Of a stretch of DNA of 64,000 bases, positions 51,610-59,848 are shown in pieces; position 1 is the first letter of the stretch, and the number at the start of each line of letters is the position of its first letter. The stretch lies in the NCBI RefSeq assembly GCF_900450705.1, contig NZ_UGHK01000002.1, positions 1,616,970-1,680,969 on the forward strand. The letters run 5' to 3'. The notes under the pieces were generated by a model. The model made no database searches and was not told where the DNA came from. It saw only the letters and a program-made list of their open reading frames with translations. Source of the DNA: Avibacterium paragallinarum. Lineage in GTDB: Bacteria > Pseudomonadota > Gammaproteobacteria > Enterobacterales > Pasteurellaceae. Made by a program: the position numbers and the translations under genes.

Positions 51610-51674
51610 ACTATAATCACAAAAAAAAAACGAAATTGAAACAGCAAAATTTTGATTATTTGAAGTAGATCACA
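51610..51674 (-). promoter_or_regulatory. CRP-type promoter with A10 tract in the spacer
   Basis: On the minus strand: CRP site TGTGA-TCTACT-TCAAA (51659-51674, 9/10), -35-like TTCAAT (51633-51638), 17-base spacer containing ten consecutive T (51621-51630 as A), and -10 TATAGT (51610-51615). The CRP centre is about 63 bases above the predicted start, near class I spacing. It drives the porin-autotransporter-lyase operon. A change in tract length would alter -35/-10 spacing. Confidence 0.6.
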
Positions 51675-51751
51675 AAATGAATGCTTTGTATGACAAAGCA
51701 TTTATGAAGGAGAAGTGAGAAAGATCTGAACGAGATGAAGAAATGCTATAG

Positions 51752-52186
51752 CTATAAACGTAATTCAAAAATTTGTTTTTTCGTATTCGCCCTAAAACCC
51801 GCCATCTCAAGCCAATCTTCTTGCTGTGTACGTTGCTCAATAACAAGACGGGATGATTGCGTATAACGCACAAATTCTTTCGCTTTGGCGATAAGTGCGG
51901 TGTAAATTTCTGTAGAATTTTGTTGAGGCAGCACAAAAATATCCGTCAGTTGCCAATAGCGTTGCAGTTGCAAGGATGAAAGGCGAGGATAAAGCTGAAT
52001 AAAACCAAGCGCTTGGTTTTGAGTGTCTACCGCAAGGAAAAAAATGCTTTCACTAAAGCGAATACGGTTGGTGAGAAAGGTTAAGGTGCGGTCAGGATTT
52101 TCTGCCATTCCTTGTGAAAGGCGATATTGTTCAAAAAGGGGCAGCAACAGCTCTAAATTCCATTGTTCAGCTTTAAAAATTTTCAT
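51752..52186 (-). CDS. GNAT-family N-acetyltransferase
   Basis: The 144-residue protein has a GNAT fold: LLPLFEQYRLSQG, ESIFFLAVDTQNQALGFIQLYP (strands 2-4), LTDIFVLP and the closing RLVIEQRTQQEDWLEMAGFRANTKKQIFEL. The usual pyrophosphate loop R/QxxGxG/A is replaced by LPQQNSTEIYTALI, so acetyl-CoA binding is atypical or diverged. A USS lies inside the gene. Substrate unknown. Confidence 0.8.
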   Translation of the reverse strand: MKIFKAEQWNLELLLPLFEQYRLSQGMAENPDRTLTFLTNRIRFSESIFFLAVDTQNQALGFIQLYPRLSSLQLQRYWQLTDIFVLPQQNSTEIYTALIAKAKEFVRYTQSSRLVIEQRTQQEDWLEMAGFRANTKKQIFELRL

Positions 52187-52353
52187 ATTGATGATTTTTT
52201 GTGAAATCTATACAGTAGATTGTAGCTTTTTAATGCAAAATAATCATCTTTTCACAAAAAAATTTTTCAAATTTGCCTAAAATCAACGGATGCAGAGCAA
52301 AAATTTGATATAGTAATGCGGTTATTTTTTGTTAATTACTATGGAGAAAAATT

Positions 52354-53121
52354 ATGGCACGTCGTCCTTTAGTTATGGGTAACTGGAAGTTAAACGGTAG
52401 CAAAGCGTTTACCAAAGAGCTAATCGAAGGCTTAAAAGCGGAATTAGCCGGCGTAAACGGTTGTGATGTGGCGATCGCACCGCCAGTGATGTATTTAGCA
52501 GAAGCTGAAGCAGCACTTGCAGGCAGCCAAATTGCCTTAGGCGCACAAAACGTTGATGTAAACGTACAAGGTGCGTTCACTGGTGATATTTCAACGGCAA
52601 TGTTAAAAGATTTTGGTGCGAAATATATCATCATCGGGCATTCTGAACGTCGCACTTATCATAAAGAAAGCGATGAATTTATTGCCAAAAAATTCGCCGC
52701 ACTGAAAGAAGCGGGCTTAGTACCTGTGTTATGTATTGGTGAATCTGAAGCAGAAAACGAAGCGGGTAAAACAGAAGAAGTGTGCGCACGCCAAATTGAT
52801 GCGGTCATCAATGCGTTGGGCGTAGAAGCGTTCAATGGTGCGGTGATTGCTTATGAGCCAATCTGGGCAATCGGCACAGGAAAATCAGCGACTCCAGCGC
52901 AAGCACAAGCGGTTCACGCCTTTATTCGTGGCCATATCGCAGCGAAATCTCAAGCGGTGGCAGATCAAGTGATCATTCAATACGGCGGCTCAGTCAATGA
53001 TGCAAACGCCGCAGAATTATTCACTCAGCCAGACATTGACGGTGCATTAGTAGGCGGTGCTTCATTAAAAGCGCCAGCATTCGCGGTGATCGTGAAAGCG
53101 GCAGCTGCGGCGAAAAACTAA
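52354..53121 (+). CDS. tpiA: Triosephosphate isomerase
   Basis: The 255-residue glycolytic enzyme has GNWKLNGS (Asn-Lys near residue 10-12), IIIGHSERR (electrophilic His near 95), and the catalytic-loop segment [18 protein letters not shown] (Glu near 167). It interconverts DHAP and glyceraldehyde 3-phosphate, the product of FucA and DeoC reactions. GGAGAAAAA precedes the ATG. Confidence 0.98.
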   Translation: MARRPLVMGNWKLNGSKAFTKELIEGLKAELAGVNGCDVAIAPPVMYLAEAEAALAGSQIALGAQNVDVNVQGAFTGDISTAMLKDFGAKYIIIGHSERRTYHKESDEFIAKKFAALKEAGLVPVLCIGESEAENEAGKTEEVCARQIDAVINALGVEAFNGAVIAYEPIWAIGTGKSATPAQAQAVHAFIRGHIAAKSQAVADQVIIQYGGSVNDANAAELFTQPDIDGALVGGASLKAPAFAVIVKAAAAAKN

Positions 53122-53140
53122 TTTTAGTTCCATTCCTATA

Positions 53141-53168
53141 AAATCTGCTCATTATGAGCAGATTTTTT
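53141..53168 (+). terminator. tpiA terminator
   Basis: AAATCTGCTCAT / ATGAGCAGATTT-type stem with T7 tail, 19 bases past the stop. Confidence 0.9.
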
Positions 53169-53205
53169 TATCTCTAAATGTGAATCCCTTGTTATTTTAT
53201 TAAAT

Positions 53206-53221
53206 TGTGATCTTTATCACG
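53206..53221. promoter_or_regulatory. CRP site upstream of the ROK kinase gene
   Basis: TGTGA-TCTTTA-TCACG matches the consensus at 9 of 10 positions and lies about 90 bases before the start codon. Confidence 0.65.
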
Positions 53222-53226
53222 ACAAA

Positions 53227-53246
53227 ACTATGATATTTATCATAGT
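53227..53246. promoter_or_regulatory. 20-bp operator-like palindrome upstream of the ROK kinase gene
   Basis: ACTATGATA-TT-TATCATAGT is a perfect inverted repeat beginning 5 bases after the CRP site. Its core half-site ATGATA is the same as in the two palindromes at 9894-9931 ahead of the pentose cluster. Confidence 0.55.
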
Positions 53247-53306
53247 CTGAGTTGGCTAAATCAGTTATGTTGAAATTTAAGATTATCAAAATAAATAGAG
53301 TTGATG

Positions 53307-54284
53307 ATGAAATATTACGCAGGCGTGGACATTGGCGGCACAAATACAAAAATCGGCATTTTAGACAACCATTTTAATATTCTTGCAGAACAGAGCATTC
53401 CGACTTTATCTCAGCAAGGGGCAAGATCCACTTTTTCTCGCATTTGGCAGACCATTTTGGATTTGCTTGCACAACATCAGCTTTCAGAAGCACAATTAGC
53501 AGGCATCGGCTTGGGAATTCCAGGCCCTGTGGTGGATCAAGCGATCGTTAAAATCGCGGCTAATTTTTCTTGGGGCAATGATTTCAATGCCAAGCAATTA
53601 ATGGAAGAAATCTCTCATAAAAATGTGGTGGTGGAAAACGATGTGCGAGCCATTACCTTGGGAGAACATTTATTCGGTGCAGGACAAGGCGTGGCGAATC
53701 TCATTGTTGTGCCGATTGGCACGGGCATTGCTTCAGGCATTTTGCTAAACGGCAAGGTGTTGTCTGGTTCAGGCGGCTGTGCGGGCGAATTTGGCCATAT
53801 TATGGTGAATGAACAAGGAATGAAATGCGGCTGCGGTTTAACAGGCTGCTTGGAAACTTATACTTCCGCCCCGGGATTAGTGCGGGAAGCCAAAAAACGT
53901 CTTTCCGCACCTGAAACGGATAAACAAAAGTGCGGTGAGTTTTTCCAACGTTTTTCCACGGATTTAGATTCTCTACAAGCACATCATATTTTTGAATACG
54001 CCAAAAAAGGCGATCATCTCGCACTGCAAGTGGTGGATAGTTTCGCAAAATATTTGACTTACGGTTTAGGCGTGCTGATTAATATTTTTAACCCTGAACT
54101 TATTGTGCTGGCTGGTGGAGTTGCAAAATCCGCCGATTTCATCATCGAAAAAATACAAAAATTCCTACCGCACTATGCCTTAGGCGTATCCCTACAAAAT
54201 CTGCAAATCAAACCAAGCCAACTGCTTGATTCTGCAGGTGTGAAAGGTGCAGCCGCATTAGTAATCAAAGAAAAAGCAAGATGA
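53307..54284 (+). CDS. ROK-family sugar kinase
   Basis: The 325-residue protein has the ATP motif YYAGVDIGGTNTKIGILD, the substrate/catalytic segment VENDVRAITLGEHLFGAGQG (with the Asp base), GTGIASGILLNGKVLSG, EFGHIM and the zinc motif CGCGLTGCLE. These define an active ROK hexokinase (glucokinase, allokinase or similar). A USS lies within the gene (about 53928). Two other start codons precede by 1-2 codons. Substrate is unresolved; the CRP site and palindrome indicate sugar-responsive control. It converges with iolB. Confidence 0.88.
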   Translation: MKYYAGVDIGGTNTKIGILDNHFNILAEQSIPTLSQQGARSTFSRIWQTILDLLAQHQLSEAQLAGIGLGIPGPVVDQAIVKIAANFSWGNDFNAKQLMEEISHKNVVVENDVRAITLGEHLFGAGQGVANLIVVPIGTGIASGILLNGKVLSGSGGCAGEFGHIMVNEQGMKCGCGLTGCLETYTSAPGLVREAKKRLSAPETDKQKCGEFFQRFSTDLDSLQAHHIFEYAKKGDHLALQVVDSFAKYLTYGLGVLINIFNPELIVLAGGVAKSADFIIEKIQKFLPHYALGVSLQNLQIKPSQLLDSAGVKGAAALVIKEKAR

Positions 54285-54318
54285 TTTAATTTTTTATGCT
54301 TATGTTGCAAAGAATGGG

Positions 54319-54358
54319 TATTGAACTTGGCTGAAAAATGCTATAGCCAAGATCAATA
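54319..54358. terminator. Convergent hairpin between the ROK kinase gene and iolB
   Basis: TATTGA-A-CTTGGCT pairs with AGCCAAG-A-TCAATA, a 13-bp stem with one internal A-A mismatch. No T tract follows, so termination is uncertain. Confidence 0.45.
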
Positions 54359-54368
54359 CATTGATAAA

Positions 54369-55208
54369 TTATCGTAAGTGCGTAAATTTGTTTTGGTAGT
54401 CTGTGCTGTTGATCCATTGGTGATCTTTTTCCCAAGTAAACCGCCATTTGCGTACAGGACCTGCCATCACATTAAGGTAATAATTATTATAACCCGCAAT
54501 CGTCGCGACGGGGTGATAGCCTTTCGGCACTTTAACCACATCACCATCATAAACCGCCATACATTCATCTAAGCTGCGGTCATCCGTATAAACACGTTGT
54601 AAGCAAAAGCCTTGTGCCAGCTCAAAGCGATGATAGTAGGTTTCTTCTAAATAAGTTTCCATCTCGCTATTTTTTTGATCGTGTTTATGACTTGGGTATG
54701 AACTGGTGTTGCCCTCATCAGTAAATACTTCCACAACTAATAAGGCATCAGCGGGTTCTGTTTCAGGCAGAATATTATGCACAAGGCGTTTATTATTACC
54801 AAACCCACGTTGCTCAACGCCCACTTCTTGAGGCGTAATTAAACGCACAGGTAAATTGCCTTCACTAGGTGCACGACAAACCGCTAATTCCAAATAAGTC
54901 TCGGCTTGAATTTCAACTTGGTGATGGTGAGGAACATAGAGAGAATAAGGCGGAATGCGGTCAAAAGGTGATTGGCGATTGCCGATATGTTTAAATGTTT
55001 GTCCGTTTGTGGAAAACGTACATTTTCCTGCGATAACCACAAAACAAACTTCCGTGCCTTCTGTATCAAAATATAAAGATTGATTGGATTGGAGATGATA
55101 GCACTCAAAGCCAACATATTCCCAACCAGCACTTTCAGGTGTGATTTTTTGCACTAAGCCATTAGGTGCTGGATTTTGTTTTGCGGATTTCGATAATAAA
55201 TAGCTCAT
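54369..55208 (-). CDS. iolB: 5-deoxy-glucuronate isomerase
   Basis: The 279-residue bicupin has SYPSHKHDQ (metal histidines) and METYLEETYYHRF (metal Glu, then His), with VPKGYHPVATIAGYNNYYLNVMAG in the C-terminal cupin, the hallmarks of IolB. It isomerises 5-deoxy-glucuronate to 2-deoxy-5-keto-gluconate in myo-inositol catabolism. It is divergent from iolA. AGAGGTTA precedes the ATG. Confidence 0.93.
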   Translation of the reverse strand: MSYLLSKSAKQNPAPNGLVQKITPESAGWEYVGFECYHLQSNQSLYFDTEGTEVCFVVIAGKCTFSTNGQTFKHIGNRQSPFDRIPPYSLYVPHHHQVEIQAETYLELAVCRAPSEGNLPVRLITPQEVGVEQRGFGNNKRLVHNILPETEPADALLVVEVFTDEGNTSSYPSHKHDQKNSEMETYLEETYYHRFELAQGFCLQRVYTDDRSLDECMAVYDGDVVKVPKGYHPVATIAGYNNYYLNVMAGPVRKWRFTWEKDHQWINSTDYQNKFTHLR

Positions 55209-55441
55209 ATTAACCTCTCATCTTAGATAATTAGGTGAGTTTTCATCCAAATCATAGATCAACGGGCGTAATTCTGTCATAAAAATTTGTCAAATATCCA
55301 ACCTAGATCACAAAAATAAAATAATTATTTCATTAAAAGAAAAAGCGAATTGAAAAATCCATTTCATTATTCTAAGCTAACGCAGACTTAAATCTACGCA
55401 ATAAGCCGATATTGATTCACTTTTAAGTTAAGGAGCAAAGA
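55209..55441. promoter_or_regulatory. Divergent iolB/iolA intergenic region
   Basis: This 233-base AT-rich gap must hold two promoters. ATTTCATT occurs twice (near 55326 and 55363), and a CRP half-site GATCACA is at 55306-55312. No clear full operator is visible. Confidence 0.4.
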
Positions 55442-56950
55442 ATGGAAACCGTTTTAAATTTTATTAATGGAAAACTTGTTGAAAGTAAAGGCGAAAAAGT
55501 ATGGCCAATTTTTAACCCCGCAACAGGAAAACAAATTCGCCAAGTGAGTATGAGTACTGAAGCAGAAGTGCTAGAAGCTGTTGATGTGGCACAACGTGCT
55601 TTTCCTGAATGGGCAGCAACTTCGCCATTACGTCGAGCAAGAATATTATTTAAATTTAAAGAATTACTGCAACGTGATTGGGATAGTTTAGCTCGCCTAA
55701 TTACAGAGGAACACGGCAAAGTTTACTCTGATTCTTGTGGAGAATTAGCTCGCGGTTTAGAAGTGGTAGAGTTTGCTTGTGGTATTCCGCATTTACTTAA
55801 GGGCGAATTTTCAGAGCAAGCAGGGCGGGGCATTGATATTCATTCGACAATGCAACCTTTGGGGGTTTGTGTTGGGATCACGCCGTTTAACTTCCCCGCA
55901 ATGGTCCCAATGTGGATGTTCCCTGTTGCATTAGCTTGCGGAAATACCTTTATTTTGAAGCCTGCGAAAACTGACCCTTCACTTTCTATTCGTCTTGCTG
56001 AATTATTAAAAGAAGCAGGTTTGCCAGATGGTGTGTTTAATGTAGTGCATGGCGATCGTCACGATAATGAAATTTTACTTCGCGATCCTCGCGTTAAAGC
56101 GGTCAGCTTTGTTGGTTCAACCACTGCTGCAGAATATGTACATAAAGTAGGATCGGAATATGGTAAACGTGTACAAGCACTTGGTGCGGCAAAAAATCAC
56201 GGTTTAGTAATGCCTGATGTGGATATTAATTCCACTGCCGATGCCTTACTCGGTGCTGCATTTGGTGCAGCGGGTGAGCGTTGTATGGCATTACCGATTG
56301 CAGTAACCATTGATGATGAAACCGCGGATAAATTAGTAGCTGCGTTAAAACCAAAAGTAGAAGCCTTACGTTATGGACCAGGTATTCCAAAAGAAGGCGA
56401 AAAAGAAATGGATTTTGGACCGCTCATTACCCAACAACACTTAAACAATGTCACGAAATATATTGATAAAGGTGTGGAAGAGGGTGCTACTTTAGTCGTG
56501 GATGGACGTAATAAAAAACCAGCTGGCTATGAAGAGGGTTTCTTTATCGGAGGTACGTTATTTGATCACGTTACTGAAGATATGGTGATTTACAAAGAAG
56601 AAATTTTTGGTCCTGTACTTGGTATTGTTCGTGCGAAAAATTTTGAAGATGCAATGCGTTTAATCAATGACCACCAATTTGGTAATGGTGCGGCGATTTT
56701 CACCAATAGCGGAGCTGCCGCAAGAGAATTTTCCTACCGTGTACAAGCAGGAATGGTTGGGGTGAATATTCCAATCCCTGTGCCAATGGCGTTCCACTGT
56801 TTTGGTGGGTGGAAAGATTCGGCATTTGGGGCATTAAATGTATATGGTCCAGATGGTGTGCGTTTTTATACTAAAATGAAAACGGTAACAACACGTTGGC
56901 CAGAACAAAATATGGATTCTCAAGCCGCATTCAGTATGCCAACCTTATAA
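55442..56950 (+). CDS. iolA: (Methyl)malonate-semialdehyde dehydrogenase (CoA-acylating)
   Basis: The 502-residue aldehyde dehydrogenase has GVCVGITPFNFPAMVPMWMFPVALACGN, FVGSTTAAEYV, and the catalytic cysteine in GAAGERCMALP (near residue 284), with AAKNHGLVMPDVD typical of the MMSDH/IolA branch. It converts malonate semialdehyde to acetyl-CoA and CO2, the last step of inositol catabolism. AAGGAG precedes the ATG. The dehydrogenase gene at 57011 follows by 60 bases. Confidence 0.95.
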   Translation: METVLNFINGKLVESKGEKVWPIFNPATGKQIRQVSMSTEAEVLEAVDVAQRAFPEWAATSPLRRARILFKFKELLQRDWDSLARLITEEHGKVYSDSCGELARGLEVVEFACGIPHLLKGEFSEQAGRGIDIHSTMQPLGVCVGITPFNFPAMVPMWMFPVALACGNTFILKPAKTDPSLSIRLAELLKEAGLPDGVFNVVHGDRHDNEILLRDPRVKAVSFVGSTTAAEYVHKVGSEYGKRVQALGAAKNHGLVMPDVDINSTADALLGAAFGAAGERCMALPIAVTIDDETADKLVAALKPKVEALRYGPGIPKEGEKEMDFGPLITQQHLNNVTKYIDKGVEEGATLVVDGRNKKPAGYEEGFFIGGTLFDHVTEDMVIYKEEIFGPVLGIVRAKNFEDAMRLINDHQFGNGAAIFTNSGAAAREFSYRVQAGMVGVNIPIPVPMAFHCFGGWKDSAFGALNVYGPDGVRFYTKMKTVTTRWPEQNMDSQAAFSMPTL

Positions 56951-57010
56951 TAAAAAATAAAAGAGATTTTCGTGATGGAAATCTCTTTTTTCTTGCATAA
57001 GGAAAAAGAA

Positions 57011-58147
57011 ATGAAAAAAGTAAAAATTGGATTAATCGGCACGGGCTATATTGGACGATGCCACGCAATTGCTTATGCACAAGCCCCAACGGTTTTTCCG
57101 TTAGAAGCCGAGCTAGAATGCAATTATCTTGCAGAAATCACACCTGAGTTAGCTGCCCAAAAAGCTAAAGAATTTGGCTTTAAGCGTTCTACAGGAGATT
57201 GGCGTGATGTGGTGCAAGATCCCGATATTGATGTAGTAGATATTTGTACGCCAAACTTTCTACATAAAGAAATTGCATTAGCTGCAATTGGACAAGGCAA
57301 ACACGTTTATTCAGAAAAACCGCTGGCTTTAACGGCTGAAGAGGCAAAATTAATGTTTCAAGCCGCGAAAAAGGCGGGCGTAAAAACCCTTGTGGGATTT
57401 AATTACATCAAAAACCCCACCACACAACTTGCTAAAGAAATTATTGAGCGTGGAGAAATCGGTGAAATTGTGCATTTTTATGGCACACATAATGAAGATT
57501 ATTTAGCTAATCCTAATACGCCGCGGAATTGGCATTGTATCAAGGAAAAAGCTGGCTTAGGGGCGTTAGGTGATCTTGCTGCTCATATTGTTCAAATGTC
57601 GCAATACTTGGTAGGAAGCGAAATTAAAACGGTGATTGGCGATATGCAAACCGTAATTAAGACCCGTCCAAATCCGCAAAATTTATCAGAACAACTGCCC
57701 GTAGAAAATGAAGATCAAGCCACTGCAATGGTACGTTTTGCAAATGGTTGTATGGGAACAATTGAAACCTCTCGTATTGCTTGCGGGCGAAAAATGGGAT
57801 TAAGTTACGTGATTACGGGGACGAAAGGGACGATCAGTTACACCCAAGAACGAATGGCAGAATTAAAGCTCTACTTACATACTGATGATCCCACACGACA
57901 AGGATTTAAAACCTTGCTTACGGGTCCGCTTCACCCAGATTACAAACATTTTTGTGTCAGTGCTGGACACGGAATTGGTTTTAATGATCAAAAAACGGTG
58001 GAAATTCGTGATTTGATTAATGGCATTGCAAACGACACGCCAATGTATCCCGATTTTGAAGAAGGCTTTAAAGTTTCCCGTGTTCTTGATGCGATTGCAA
58101 AATCTTACCAAGAAAAACGTTGGGTTGATGTTGAAGAAGTTGCATAA
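57011..58147 (+). CDS. Gfo/Idh/MocA-family dehydrogenase, probably inositol-related
   Basis: The 378-residue protein starts MKKVKIGLIGTGYIGRCHAIAY (Rossmann motif GTGYIG). It has DICTPNFLHKEIALAAIGQGKHVYSEKPLALT with the catalytic lysine of EKP, GFNYIKNPTTQLAKEII and a Gfo/Idh/MocA C-terminal sheet domain with GALGDLAAHIVQ. It is longer than typical IolG; scyllo-inositol or another cyclitol/sugar is a plausible substrate. The open frame extends 13 codons upstream, but AAGGAAAAAG precedes the chosen ATG. It is co-directional with iolA. Confidence 0.85.
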   Translation: MKKVKIGLIGTGYIGRCHAIAYAQAPTVFPLEAELECNYLAEITPELAAQKAKEFGFKRSTGDWRDVVQDPDIDVVDICTPNFLHKEIALAAIGQGKHVYSEKPLALTAEEAKLMFQAAKKAGVKTLVGFNYIKNPTTQLAKEIIERGEIGEIVHFYGTHNEDYLANPNTPRNWHCIKEKAGLGALGDLAAHIVQMSQYLVGSEIKTVIGDMQTVIKTRPNPQNLSEQLPVENEDQATAMVRFANGCMGTIETSRIACGRKMGLSYVITGTKGTISYTQERMAELKLYLHTDDPTRQGFKTLLTGPLHPDYKHFCVSAGHGIGFNDQKTVEIRDLINGIANDTPMYPDFEEGFKVSRVLDAIAKSYQEKRWVDVEEVA

Positions 58148-58194
58148 CATTGCGGCTCGTTACGTTAAAATCAACTTACAGTTGTTCCATCAAT

Positions 58195-58226
58195 AAAAAA
58201 ACTTGGCAATCTAGCCAAGTTTTTTA
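58195..58226. terminator. Bidirectional terminator between the Gfo/Idh gene and pnuC
   Basis: AAAAAACTTGGC / GCCAAGTTTTTT stem with a 6-base loop and poly-A/T flanks. Confidence 0.9.
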
Positions 58227-58249
58227 TTTTACTAAGTGCGGTCGTTTTT

Positions 58250-58930
58250 TTACGCATTTTTCGCCAATTTCGACCAGTTATAATACCCATATAAGGAGTT
58301 AAGCAAATAAGCACCGTACATTAAATACATCGCTGGGGTTTCAGCCCAAAGGATCACGGAAAGAATGTTGATGATGATCCATAAAATCCACTGTTCGCTG
58401 TAACGCAAGATCATCAGTAGTTGAGCGGCGATAACCAGCACGGTGGTAACGCCATCAAGCCCGATGGAATTGCCGTCAGTGGTTTTAAGAATACTGATGA
58501 ACGCGATAGAGCCCAATGATACAAGGGCAATTAAGGTTGTCCAGCCTTTAGCGGTGAGGAATTTCGCAATGACAGTTTCGCTTTGTGCCACATTGTTACG
58601 CATATTTTCTTTCCACAAGAAATAACCGATAAATTGTGCGGGGATGTAAACATAAAGGGTGGTAGTCATTTCGCCATAGAATTTGTTGTCGAGAGAAACA
58701 TAAAAATAGCTATAAGCAAAAATCAAGCCGAATAAGTAGTTACTGATTTTTCCTTTGCCGACAAAAACAACGCATAAAATGCCTGAAATGCCTGCCAATG
58801 CTTCTAGCCAAGACACGGGAGATTGCACATAGGCGAAAACTTGTGCCGCGATAAAGAGGAAAAGCCATACCACTTCAAAGGGTTTCCAGCCGCCAAAAAA
58901 TTCATTTTTAAGTGTTTGTGAAAGATTCAT
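58250..58930 (-). CDS. pnuC: Nicotinamide riboside transporter PnuC
   Basis: The 226-residue inner-membrane protein has seven hydrophobic segments. It starts MNLSQTLKNEFFGGWKPFEVVWL and has GILCVVFVGKGKISNYLFGLIFAYSYFYVSL, FIGYFLWKENM and the C-terminal LLMILRYSEQWILWIIINILSVILW, matching H. influenzae PnuC in length. It imports nicotinamide riboside, an NAD source for V-factor-dependent Pasteurellaceae. Whether this strain needs V factor cannot be told here. It is followed upstream by an IS1016 copy. Confidence 0.95.
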   Translation of the reverse strand: MNLSQTLKNEFFGGWKPFEVVWLFLFIAAQVFAYVQSPVSWLEALAGISGILCVVFVGKGKISNYLFGLIFAYSYFYVSLDNKFYGEMTTTLYVYIPAQFIGYFLWKENMRNNVAQSETVIAKFLTAKGWTTLIALVSLGSIAFISILKTTDGNSIGLDGVTTVLVIAAQLLMILRYSEQWILWIIINILSVILWAETPAMYLMYGAYLLNSLYGYYNWSKLAKNA

Positions 58931-59024
58931 TACATTATCCTTAATAGGTTAGATGAAAAAACCTTGCGATTTTTACACCGCACTTCCCCAAAGTCAAGGA
59001 TAAGCTACATTTTATTTTATAATT

Positions 59025-59743
59025 GGGGCTGTCCTAGATAACTAGACTAAACTCCCTTTAACCAATTGTTTTAAAATAGAAATTTGACTTTTTATGTTGC
59101 TGTAATTAAAACGCCATTCACATTCCTTTAAATAAAGCTCAAAATGCGCTTTTGGGATACCATTAAATTTGCGTAAATGGCGTTTTGCTTGGCTTCAAAA
59201 ATTCTCAATTCCGTTAATGTGGTTATGATTTTCAGCAAAATGTGTGCTGTGATTGATACGAAAATGACTAAATTCACTCACATCAAGCACGTCATAACTA
59301 CGATAATTATCGGTGTAAACAATACTATCAGGCTTTACCTGCTCCCGAATAATGGGTAACAAGGTGGCAGATTGCGTATTTGGAACCGCAACGGTATAAA
59401 CCTTGCCATTGCGCTTGAGAAGCCCGAATACCGCAATTTTCCCTGCCGCACCACGACCACGTTTGCCTTTGCGAGCACCGCCAAAATAACTTTCATCGGC
59501 TTCAATTTCACCTTCAAACATCTCTAAGTGAAGGCTGTTTTGATAGATGAGTTGGCATAAACGATGAAAGTAATATGCGGCAGTCGTTTTGTTTACATTG
59601 ACTAACTCTGCTGCTGTCCTTGCAGTAACACCTGCAACAAATAGCTCAATGAGTTTATTTTGTTTGTGCTGACTTAGACGACTTTTTCTCATTGGTTCAT
59701 TCTAACCTAAATAGATTTTTTAGTTGTTATCTAGGACAGCCCC
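59025..59743 (-). mobile_element. IS1016-type insertion sequence (IS1595 family), copy 2
   Basis: Another 719-bp element in the same orientation as copy 1, with the same 18-bp terminal repeats. The flanks (TTATAATT left, TTTATTTT right) are not an 8-bp duplication, unlike copy 1. It lies between pnuC and sodA; its end is 30 bases from the FNR-like site of sodA. Confidence 0.95.
59042..59692 (-). pseudogene. IS1016 transposase with internal TGA (copy 2)
   Basis: The sequence is the same as the copy at 12690-13340 except that Arg in YFHRLRQ is Cys (YFHRLCQ). The TGA after NHINGIENF (59195-59197) is also present, and the frame again resumes to TAG at 59042. Because both copies share the stop, it arose before they separated. 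Confidence 0.88.
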
Positions 59744-59773
59744 TTTATTTTTCGCTAGAAATTTAAACTTTTA

Positions 59774-59802
59774 ATGATCTTAATCAAGTTTCTTGCTAGA
59801 AT
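59774..59802 (+). promoter_or_regulatory. sodA promoter with FNR-like site
   Basis: ATGAT-CTTA-ATCAA (59774-59787) matches the FNR box TTGAT-N4-ATCAA at 9 of 10 positions. It occupies the -35 region of an extended -10 TGCTAGAAT (59797-59802 for the hexamer). Overlap of this kind suggests anaerobic repression of sodA, as known in E. coli. Confidence 0.6.
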
Positions 59803-59848
59803 ACACAAGAATTTAGTACCTAATGATTATTTTAAGAAGGAAAATTTT

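Noticed and set aside
55290-55312. Full CRP site between iolB and iolA
   Set aside because: Only the right half GATCACA is good; the left half matches 2 of 5 positions.
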